From Balanoglossus misakiensis (lineage: Eukaryota; Hemichordata), in the NCBI GenBank assembly GCA_040954595.2, contig CM082587.2, positions 1,116,001 through 1,180,000 of the forward strand: 64,000 nt of DNA, written 5' to 3'. The translations under genes were made by a program, and so were the position numbers. Below, piece after piece: positions 55,413 through 64,000 of this stretch; the stretch's first letter is position 1; each line of letters begins with the position of its first letter. The notes beneath the pieces were generated by a model. The model made no database searches. It saw only the letters and a list, made by a program, of their open reading frames with translations, and was not told the origin of the DNA.

Positions 55413-56261
55413 ATGGCTGTGGATGCACAAAGGCTGATCAGCGTATCGTTTGGCAAGATCGCAACGTACCGTAAACAACGTGGCGGACTCAATCTACGTA
55501 AGAATTTACTAGTTTCTTATGTTATCCACAACGCCAGGACGGCAATATATGAAACCATGTATGGAATCCAGCGTCGCCAAGAACAATATGAAAATGAAGA
55601 TCGCGAAATGGATCTAGATTGTACCGAAGAAGACGATGAAACGGAAAAGCCGGCATGGGATGACGCTGAAAACAATGACGATGACAAATCAATCCAGGAG
55701 CCGGAAACGGCGCGAAAATATGGACAAGAGATACACAATGAGATCGAAGAGGCCGTTGATGACGATAAAGAAAACAGCGTGGTGAGCGATTTCCCGAGTG
55801 AAGATAAAGAAAATTGTGAGACCGACAAATCTCAAAAGGTGGACAATTGTTGCCACGATCGTCGAGTTCTAGGCGAGGTGGCACAAGTACCAAGCTCGTG
55901 CTCCCAGACATGTTGTAACAAGCGTAAACGAACCGAACTCGAGGAAGCATGTGAATCGATCTCGCCGAAACGGTGCAAGTTCGACTCAGAGGATAGTTCA
56001 GAAACTGTAACTGTTGAACAGACACAAATTTCAACCCTTGTATCAAGGTTCAATACCGGTTTGTCCAGTTTGGCGGACAGGGTAAACAACACTGACTCAT
56101 TGTCGTCTGAATCAAGCTCCACCCGGAACCAAAGGGTCGCCTCGTGTTTGACTCACGGCAGCTCCACCCAAATCAACACGCCGCACCATTTACAGTGTTT
56201 ATCGGCGTCGACTGGCGTGAAAAGGTTAGAGAACTGGGCGCGACCAATCGAAGCTTTCTAA
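55413..56261 (+). CDS. Immediate early response protein, IER2/IER5/IER5L type
   Basis: A single-exon gene of 282 residues in the IER family of rapidly induced nuclear proteins (vertebrate IER5 and IER5L link PP2A/B55 to HSF1 and other targets). Residues 1-47 match the family signature: MAVDAQRLISVSFGKI, then QRGGLNLRKNLLVSYVIHNAR, compare vertebrate AHRIVSISLGKI and [21 protein letters not shown]. The middle is acidic. A bipartite-like basic signal (CNKRKRTE at 168-175 and SPKRCKF at 184-190) precedes a short helix (ISTLVSRFNTGLSSL) like the vertebrate SBD region. The protein ends NWARPIEAF, compare vertebrate LVRAVVAF. Two KEN motifs lie at 119-121 and 132-134. Lack of introns is normal for the family. 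As a pre-duplication gene it cannot be assigned to IER2, IER5 or IER5L. Confidence 0.88.
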   Translation: MAVDAQRLISVSFGKIATYRKQRGGLNLRKNLLVSYVIHNARTAIYETMYGIQRRQEQYENEDREMDLDCTEEDDETEKPAWDDAENNDDDKSIQEPETARKYGQEIHNEIEEAVDDDKENSVVSDFPSEDKENCETDKSQKVDNCCHDRRVLGEVAQVPSSCSQTCCNKRKRTELEEACESISPKRCKFDSEDSSETVTVEQTQISTLVSRFNTGLSSLADRVNNTDSLSSESSSTRNQRVASCLTHGSSTQINTPHHLQCLSASTGVKRLENWARPIEAF

Positions 56262-56496
56262 TCTGCGACGAAAATCGTAGGCTGAAAGTAATTCAAAGAA
56301 CGAACCGCTCCAGATCTTTTTATAGTAACAATGTTACGCTGAACAGTTACTATGTACAATGGACGTACTTCCTTCAATACCCAATCACGATCACTGCCAC
56401 GAGATGTGTGCCAAATGAAAACATCATCATTTGGACACTTTTCCACGTGCTACTGAAATCACAGTAAATGGAAAATTGGCGAATTGTTGGTTCCAG

Positions 56497-57684
56497 CATG
56501 GACGTAAAAAGAGAAGGACTTAGGACTGTCCATTGAGCTATTGTTCAGGTGATGGTTGCCGCCGCTCCGTTATCTCCTAATACTCCGTAATACTTTAATC
56601 GGATAATACCCGTAATTTATTCAAGAGTGGGTTCGGGTACTATATTCGGTACTGTTCGGGTGTTTCCGTTGGAGTCAAGTGATCATATAAACATCAGGCT
56701 GCATGGAACGCGCATGTGCGTGACCTTTGACTTTGAACCATCGAGGAGATTTGGCCCGTATGCACCAAATCTACGCTGAAAAAAACATGAATTGCGTCTT
56801 TGGCCAAGCTGGTAGCTCTTGTCATGTAGTCCACAAATTACAACATACATTAAAGGTTTTATGCCGATCGAACAGATATTGTAGGCACCGTTTGGTTTAC
56901 CGGCAATTCCACTCGAAGTCGACGATTGTGGACGCGATCATTTAACGTGTAATCCTATGGCGATAAAGTAACCGCACATCGCGAAAATGGGCAAAATCCG
57001 AACGTGGATAGCGAAAATGGCCATGTGCTTCTGCCTATAAGACGCACATTTTCTGAAAGTTTATTGCTTCGTCTCCACTTTACTGCAAAAATTAGACGTA
57101 GGACCCTTGTACTTTTAACGTGAGAGTGATTTTAAAATGTCTTGTTTTTGAAAATGCTTTGATGGTTTACGTGTAATCCTATGGCGATAGAGTAACCGCA
57201 CTTCGCGAAAATTGGCAAAATCCGAACGTGGATAGCGAAAATGGCCATGTGCTCCTGCATATAAGACGCACATTTTCTGAAAGTTTATTGCTTCGTCTCC
57301 TCTTAAATGCAAAAATTAGACGTAGGACCCTTGAACTTTTAAAGTGAGAGTGATTTTAAAATGTCTTGTTTTTTTAGCATGCTTATAAAGATCGGTTCGC
57401 CATTTGGTCAAATATGCGTCGACTTTTTCTGTTTTCACTTCTTTATGTCCGTTACATCGAGACAAAAAAATGGTGATAATTTTACAGTAATTTACCACTT
57501 CTTTGTGACTTAAACAGCAAGTTTTCGTGAGTACTGCTGAGAGTACCCGAGGGGGTGTGTCACTGCGTACGTTGACACCGGCAACGGTCACCCAACGTCA
57601 AAGGACAGCGTAGACAAAGCGAATACAATAGGTGTGAATGGGCTTAAGCGGCAGTCCTAAGTCCTTCTCTTTTTTACGTCCATG
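56497..57684. mobile_element. Non-autonomous DNA transposon candidate (hAT-like)
   Basis: Inverted termini of about 34 bp: CATGGACGTAAAAAGAGAAG at 56497 continuing GACTTAGGACTG, and its reverse complement ending at 57684 with one extra A. A 7-bp direct repeat GTTCCAG flanks both ends (56490-56496 and 57685-57691), 8 bp if one ambiguous base is shared; hAT elements make 8-bp duplications. The 1.19-kb interior has no transposase frame and carries a ~205-bp tandem duplication. Confidence 0.65.
56945..57374. repeat. Tandem duplication of ~205 bp
   Basis: Copy 1 at 56945-57150 and copy 2 at 57169-57374, offset 224 bp, both beginning ACGTGTAATCCTATGGCGAT and ending TTTTAAAATGTCTTGTTTTT. Differences are few and scattered. 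Both copies lie inside the inverted-repeat element. Confidence 0.9.
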
Positions 57685-60600
57685 GTTCCAGGAAGTCGGC
57701 GCGGTGACGAAAAAAGTGCATATTATGGGCGGAAGTGACGCATTCTTATGTTGGCCTCCGCCCTGCCTTGTGTGGGACACAGACATTGATCAGGACTAAG
57801 AACAGTAACGTCACGGCTTTCTATTTCATCCCCCTTGTATAAATCTCAGATCAGACAAGCGATTCTTTCAAGTTTCGTCACAAGTGAAAGGGATATAGTT
57901 CGCCCTTTATATAGTAAAGGTCATTTAGGCATTTGACCTCTGAAGATGTGAAACCCCAGTACAGTGACGTCAAAGGTGCCCCACGATTCATATCTGACTT
58001 TCAACATATTACAATACAAAGAAAACTCGTAGGCACTGTGTTTGAGGTCACATCGCATTCCATTATTGCGACAGTCTGTATGTGCATAAACGTTTTCTCC
58101 TCTTTTTACAATTTGCAATGTTATCGTAAGCATTTTTACGTCTCCTTCATGCGAAGTTTTTGTGTAAATGGTAAATTTGTTTTGATAAAATTTTGCCTGG
58201 TAGATATTGAACAGATATCTGCTTTTGTTATCTCAGAGGACAGAAAAAGAGATTTTATTCTAAATGCATTTTACCGTCACGGGCTAAAGCAAACGACACT
58301 TGCCTTCAGTTACCAGCACAGTCTCTGGCTGTGCAATGTAAGATAGGAGATTTTCTGTGTACAGTAACAATACATTTTAGCATAGACTGACCAACTATTG
58401 TACAGAGAGAAATATTTATTATGTGAGAGTTTTCCAGACCTCAGTTTTTTTATTGGAAAACTGCGATGGATTCTATAAAGTGACTTTAATATTAAAAGTA
58501 AAACCCGTATGACGCGGGTGAAAGAAATTTATGTCTGAGCTATTGTTTGTTTCCAGCGAGTGTGACGTAATCATGCGTGGTGGTTATTTACATACGAATG
58601 GTATGCTTGGGCGAGATGTGCGTGCGTGCATTGTCTTTTCATTCTGGGCAAAAGACCAACCACTGCGTCGTTTGAACGCCCTTTGTGCTATGCTATGTAA
58701 ACGCCCATGAATTCCAGGGATACATTATCAGTATTTAAATTTCCAAAAATAATCTTCCGCCTTGACCCGAATGACTCCCTTACGCACACTGCAATGCTGT
58801 GTCACGTTGCAGGGGTATGACTCATGACGCACTTGTTTGATATCATCGCAACGATTTTATACATGATTTACATATATTACTGTATTCTTATTATAGAAAT
58901 AATATCTACTAAAACATGCACATTTAAATCCCAGCCCGGGGGGTATCAAAACATTTGACTCTACAATGTTGTAGACCTTGGACATGGCAGAATCTTTGTG
59001 GCCGAGTATGGGAAGGCAAGATCTGAATGATGAAAATGCCCCATCAGCCAAAACAAAACTGTTGTGACTTCAGGGGAGCACTGACGTCTTGTTGTGTGAC
59101 CACACAAATTGTACAACGTGCGAACAACGCCCGCCATTCCATGTGATGACGCAGATTTTTTTTGTGTACTCAAAAGGTCGTGCGAAATGAGTATGTCATC
59201 AATGAATCACGCAATATCTAATAGGCGCTGAGTTGAGTTAGGCGGAAAAACCTGAAATTTCCCCCAAGCGATATGCGGAAGTCCCATTTTCACTTTGGTT
59301 CTACCTGGGAAATTCCCTTCAGTGGTATACGTCACTGGTTTTGGAGAAGCGTGCCTTCAAAGAAGTGGTATTTACGTGCGCAATCTGGGGCTCCTGTTAT
59401 CGCGGTCACGTGACACTGCAGGGTTTAATAGTTTACCCGAGTGAAATCTTTTCCCGATCTCAAGGTCGCTGATTGCAGCGTGTGGTCTCATGCGATCGCA
59501 TGACGCAGCGTATATAGAAAATAGCAAAAATTTACACATTTAGAGTAAACCCGAGAAAAGGGACAATATTACACAGTAAGCTTATCATAGGAAACAAGGG
59601 ACAGCTATACAAATCAAAATATAACACAGACCTCCAGTATTTGGATTTGATAGGATTTGACATTATTATGTTACCATAGCAACTCTTTACAGTTTACCGC
59701 CCTTCGCCTACGACCGTGGCATGGGTTGGTACCAATCTCCCTAAGCAACCTGGGTTATCTTTTGCTATTCCTTTGCGGCTTTTCTTGCGCGGAAAGAGAG
59801 AAATTATACATTTCCTGTAATGCCTTTGTCGTTAGTTGTCAATGCTGTCTTTGCAAATCTCGTTCTGTGAAATTTTAATGGACAGTTGGCACAATCATCA
59901 ACTCAAGGTCGGTGCGCCCCGGTAATCATTTGACCTCGCAAGCACGACTCGGACGGACAAGTCACCGCGCACGGAAAAGTATTTATATTACTCTGTCTAG
60001 AAATAGAACGCACATTTTATCATATCATCGAGAAGAGTTTACCGGGCCCACTGGTGCGCGTGCGTGGAGAGACCGTGCTGTTCATGTCGGGTCAATCTCA
60101 GGGAATCATTTCATGAACTCTACAATGTCGTGCCAAGGTTTGTCCTTGACAGGGGATGGCCCTTTTTCGACAGAATTTACTGTAAAATATTAAATATCTC
60201 GCACAGACGAGAAAATTCAAAATTAACAATGTAAAATATCACCCCAGAAAGAGGGACACCGTGTTTAATTGTAATAGTGTGTTGGTTTGTTGCCATGGTG
60301 ATATTACATGTATCACAAATAGGGAATATCTCTCTTCCTTTTATTTGCCACGAACGACCTTCCAAAATTAGGTCGTCGGAACATCAAATAGGTGAAAAAT
60401 CGACGTCTGTTCGCTCTTAGTTTCACGATTCAGCCTTACAGATTTTTTGTATCGACCAAGGAAATGTTTTACTCGAAGTAAAATCAAGACACTCGACATA
60501 TGTCGGGTATTGACTTGTGCAGCGTATATATATAGTTCTTATATCGATAATGTGATCGATCATATTGGGTGAGCGAGGTCCTTCACTGTCTGTTGTTCCG

Positions 60601-61379
60601 TTATCCTACAAGCGATAGTCAAAAACAACAGGATGTGATGATGTACCCATCACTCCTGGGGTAAGGGAGAAGCACCATGGCCATGCGCAGGTCAGGTAGT
60701 CTTTCCTCCCACGGTACCGGTATCATCGTCCGCTGTACCACCATGAACTTGAATCACGTCCGTCACGGTGTGTAGCGACGCGACCTTGATGTTGCCGCTG
60801 AACCCACACTGTAACCCTGACCGTGCGCAGAAACACCGGTTGCATTGTCTACACCATAGGCGATCGCCGAATTTCCCACGTGACTGTGGTCTACATCGTA
60901 CCCATTAATATTGACCTGAAACCCCAACCAGACCGCCATTACGTGGGAGATAGTTCGTTTTCCTTCCGATGTGGCACGTGACAGGATAATGTCACCTTGG
61001 TGACTAGACTAGTCTTCTTTTAATATCACTTGAAGTCTTGAGAAAGTATTGCACGGAGCCCGGATGTCACCGAGAGGCTACACGCAGGATACCGTCGTCA
61101 AGGTTACCTCGCAGGGACCACATGTGTCGACAGCTTGTCACCTGTGGTGATCGACGATAAAAATATCGTTTTAAAAATGGTGTAATTCTAAATAATTCCA
61201 ACCATTTTACACAGATAGCGACGATACTGTCGGCTGACCAGCAATAGAAGATTTATTCAAACAGAAACATTATCGCAGAAGGATGGAACTTGTATATATT
61301 TTGCAATGGGGTCACTCAGGAGGACACGACCCGAGGAGGGTTACGTCTTGTCTTGAGTAAACAATTACTTGAAATAACA
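57685..61379. other. Intergenic region before the sulfotransferase
   Basis: No supported gene. An open frame of 137 codons at 57933-58346 (+) has no family features and is probably chance. A short stretch with coding-like composition on the - strand at 60692-60939 is listed separately. Confidence 0.5.
60692..60939 (-). pseudogene. Possible broken coding fragment, unknown family
   Basis: On the - strand an ATG at 60939 opens 58 codons (MAVWLGFQVNINGYDVDH, ending TSRSRRYTP), closed by TGA at 60763. Another frame stays open across the later part, to a TGA at 60692, and reads NIKVASLHTVTDVIQVHGG. The pair could be one coding stretch interrupted by a frameshift, or chance in a GC-richer patch. 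No family is recognised. Confidence 0.2.
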
Positions 61380-62324
61380 ATGGCTGCCACTGGTAAGGGT
61401 CTCACGCCAATCGAAAAAAGGGGCGACAACTTTGATCAGTTTGGTGGATATTTCTTTCCGAAACGAATCTATGACTTCGATAAACTCGACAGAGGCGCGC
61501 TTGGTGAGTTGGAGTTCAGAGAAGGTGACGTTTTTGTCGTCTCCTTCGCCAAATCCGGTCAGAATTGGTTGATTCTATCCCTGCGTGAACTTTACAAAGG
61601 AGACTGGGGCGTTTGCAGACTTGGTGATAATGTGATGGAACCTATGATCGACTGGCCTGCATTTCGAGATGGCGAGGCTATAGGGGGTCGAATCGGAGAG
61701 TTCAGAGCTCAGTTCCTGGAGAACCCAACAGCTCTGCCATCCCCAAGACTGTTTCGAGGCCACATCCCCTGTGATTTCTTCCCGCTTCAGGAAGTCAAGA
61801 AGAAAGGTGGTAAAATCATCTACATTGCCAGAAATCCCAAGGACGTCTGTACGTCGTACTATCACTACATGAAGGCATGGCTTCATGGTGAGTGGGAGGT
61901 ACCATGGCAACAGCTGGCTGACCACGATTTCCTGAAAGGTCACGTGTCCCATGGTCCATGGCTGAAACACGTCCTTGGTTGGAGTAATCATGCAGCAGCA
62001 GATGACGACACTATCCTCTGCGTAACATTCGAGAATCTGAAGACAGACTACAAAGGCGAGCTTGGAAAAATTGCCGACTTCATCGGTCGACCAGTCACCC
62101 AGTCTGATCTGGAGCGAGCGGAAGAAAAGTGTGCCTTCCAGAGGATGGATCAGCAACACCTGCACTTCGACGAGAAGAATACTGATTATAACAGGGGTCG
62201 ATTCTTCAGAAAGGGTGCCATCGGTGACTGGAAGACACACTTCACAGTTGCACAGAGCGAGCGATTCGACGAGGAAATTGACGGGAAACTGAAAGATGCC
62301 GGAATCTTCATGAAATACGAATGA
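61380..62324 (+). CDS. Cytosolic sulfotransferase (SULT family), intronless
   Basis: A PAPS-dependent sulfotransferase of the Sulfotransfer_1 family, acting on small hydroxylated or amine substrates in the cytosol; the substrate is unknown. The 314-residue frame is uninterrupted. FAKSGQNW at 56-63 is the 5'-phosphosulfate loop (usual form YPKSGTTW), with Lys58. H128 in RGHIP is the catalytic base (usual KTHLP/RGHIP). IARNPKDVCTSYYHYM at 149-164 gives the 3'-phosphate-binding Arg151 and Ser159. RKGAIGDWK at 277-285 is the C-terminal PAPS motif. All catalytic residues are present, so the enzyme should be active. The ATG at 61380 was chosen over an in-frame ATG at 61290, since the upstream peptide does not resemble SULT N-termini and 61380 gives the usual family length. 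AATAAA at 62365-62370. Most animal SULT genes have introns, so this may derive from a retrocopy. Confidence 0.92.
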   Translation: MAATGKGLTPIEKRGDNFDQFGGYFFPKRIYDFDKLDRGALGELEFREGDVFVVSFAKSGQNWLILSLRELYKGDWGVCRLGDNVMEPMIDWPAFRDGEAIGGRIGEFRAQFLENPTALPSPRLFRGHIPCDFFPLQEVKKKGGKIIYIARNPKDVCTSYYHYMKAWLHGEWEVPWQQLADHDFLKGHVSHGPWLKHVLGWSNHAAADDDTILCVTFENLKTDYKGELGKIADFIGRPVTQSDLERAEEKCAFQRMDQQHLHFDEKNTDYNRGRFFRKGAIGDWKTHFTVAQSERFDEEIDGKLKDAGIFMKYE

Positions 62325-62364
62325 CTGCACCGACACTATCTGAATCGAATATCTTCCCTTAAAA

Positions 62365-62370
62365 AATAAA
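62365..62370 (+). terminator. Polyadenylation signal of the sulfotransferase
   Basis: AATAAA 41 nt after the stop codon. Confidence 0.65.
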
Positions 62371-62672
62371 AATTGTTATATGTATTGCACAAATTTTTCG
62401 CTTCTTTCCTTCTTTCTTTTCTTCCTTCTTACCACGCTAACAGAGACATGGCAGGCGACTAAACGAGTTGTCCGACTCGAGCACAAGTGCATATTCATGG
62501 CTCACACCATGGAAGTAAGAATGACCTACAAATCTATGCAGTATGGTCGCTTAGAGTGTCCAATTCCAGCGGAAACCGCTGCATGTCTGCATATTCGAAC
62601 AGAGGAAATGAAGGAATGAAAGACAATGAATCCCTTCATTGTGTTCTGCCACCGCCGCCAAGTGGGTGTGGT

Positions 62673-62697
62673 CATAGACCCCAGAGAAAGGTCTATG
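62673..62697. repeat. 8-bp hairpin
   Basis: CATAGACC, loop of nine bases, then GGTCTATG. Confidence 0.5.
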
Positions 62698-64000
62698 GTG
62701 TGGTGCAGGGTTTGAACAGAATGTTGGGGCGAAAATTACAACGTAGTTGATGACAGAAACAAACAAGAGAGCCGATGATTTGATGAAAATAAACTTTCTA
62801 GTACACATGTAAGAGAAAGTTAATAATGTACGGGAAAAACCGTTCTAACTCTCTCGAGAACAACTCACTTCGCTGGAATGTAGGGCAGATTTTATCCCGG
62901 TCAGGAAACAAAAGAAACGCCGGTATATTGTCGGCGAAGTTTCCGCTATGTGGCTTGGTCCAGCTAAGCCAGGTATTGTGTGACAAGCTCCAAAATGTCA
63001 CGTGACAGGATTGGCGGATCTATCTATCCGTCAATATATCCTAGGATCTGTCACTCTGTACTGTACGTACGTTGGTATGTGCACGGTTAGTACATGTACT
63101 AGTAAGTTAGTACAATCGTACTATGGTGACGAAATTAAAATAAATCAAATATAGACTCCCATAGAACGCGTTAATTCAGAGGGCATTTGCTCAAGGGAAA
63201 GGTAACAGACAAATTGTAATCTCTCGGTCAAGTGGAACCGAGTGGATCACCCAAAAGGTGACACTGTTCAATATCTGTCAATACACATGTCCGTGAGGTC
63301 GATCACTCCAGCAAGTTTCGCCCTCCGTCACTAGCACTGCACATGCGCTGTTAGAGTTGGGCGTGTCATGACACTGAGTCCACTTCAGGTATTATCAGGT
63401 GATGCTTGGTCACACCTGGCCGTGCGTGATGATGACCAGTACAGTTGATCACGTGTCTGACTGCAAACTCGCATGTGACGCGGCGACACTACTGAGTGTT
63501 ATCCATACAAATGTATATTTCCGCCACAACTCTGTTTTCCCGAATGGATGGCCGTGGATGTTACGATATGACCTTGTAGGTGGCGCCACTTAATTACTAT
63601 GTCCCTGGATTGCTACTGGAACTATCATCCGCATAGTAAATACATGGCGGCTATGTACTACTAGTCTTACGCAATCTCACCGAATAAAAAGTCGCTTGAC
63701 GTGTGCTATTTATTTAAAATAAGACACGGAGGTAGACAGAATTCAACGAAAGTGGACAGTTTGTTGTACTACAAGGGAATAAGGGGATGGGTGTTGGAGG
63801 GTGTGTCAGTCCCCCCCCCCCCACGATTGCAGGGTAATGGAAACGAAGGAAGCAAAAAAGTGATAATATAGTCTATGCGTAGTACACTCAACATCGAGAA
63901 AACCGTGATTTTAACAAAACGATTCAAAGCTCTATTAGCAGGAATAACATACGTTTGGGAAATGGCTAATTGGTTGGCCTGGCAACGCTCATAACAACGG

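Larger units (their letters stand above)
62325..64000. other. Region downstream of the sulfotransferase
   Basis: No coding gene recognised. Contains the sulfotransferase poly(A) signal, a small hairpin at 62673-62697 and a poly-C tract near 63812. Confidence 0.5.

Noticed and set aside
55522-56046. 174-codon frame antisense to the IER-like gene
   Set aside because: It is a shadow of the real + strand frame, whose N- and C-terminal family motifs are clear.
57933-58346. 137-codon + strand frame
   Set aside because: Cys/Phe/Ile-rich composition typical of translated AT-rich noncoding DNA; no motif.
61575-62336. 253-codon frame antisense to the sulfotransferase
   Set aside because: Shadow of a gene with all SULT motifs on the other strand.

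Overview
This window is animal (metazoan) nuclear DNA: AT-rich, with genes split by GT-AG introns of about 100 bp to 12 kb and long gene-free stretches carrying simple repeats and short terminal-inverted-repeat elements. The gene set (an RXR with an invertebrate-style D domain, DAXX, a single IER2/IER5-type gene, an animal Amidohydro_2 enzyme) suggests an invertebrate, most likely a marine deuterostome such as a hemichordate or cephalochordate. The sequence alone does not fix the species.

Layout. 511-2686 (+): last six recognised exons of WDR47 (WD40 domain). 5504-9164 (-): complete four-exon DAXX. 9755-11668 (+): seven-exon metal-dependent amidohydrolase sharing a short divergent promoter region with DAXX. 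11669-16239: gene-free convergent gap. 16240-35954 (-): complete seven-coding-exon retinoid X receptor (RXR), with a 12-kb intron between its A/B exon and DNA-binding-domain exon. 35955-47376: gene-poor upstream region of RXR with two possible alternative RXR first exons, exact nuclear-receptor direct repeats, a (GAT)36 microsatellite and duplicated segments. 47377-48629 (-): five-exon URM1. 49644-51915 (+): POFUT1, head-to-head with URM1. 55413-56261 (+): intronless immediate-early response gene (IER2/IER5/IER5L type) with TATA, CCAAT, CRE and SRE-like promoter sites. 56497-57684: about 1.2-kb candidate DNA transposon with terminal inverted repeats and an internal tandem duplication. 61380-62324 (+): intronless cytosolic sulfotransferase.

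All exon chains were checked for reading phase: DAXX 959 aa, amidohydrolase 295 aa, RXR 461 aa, URM1 105 aa, POFUT1 400 aa, IER-like 282 aa, sulfotransferase 314 aa; WDR47 is 5'-truncated by the window edge. The genes do not form one pathway.

The most notable large-scale signal is linkage. To my knowledge the human relatives of RXR, DAXX, URM1, IER and WDR47 lie on the chromosome regions known as the MHC paralogon (6p21, 9q34, 1p/1q, 19p13), so this looks like part of the pre-duplication 'proto-MHC' block. A second signal is a set of exact AGGTCA direct repeats with the DR1, DR4 and DR5 spacings bound by RXR dimers, spread around the RXR gene itself.
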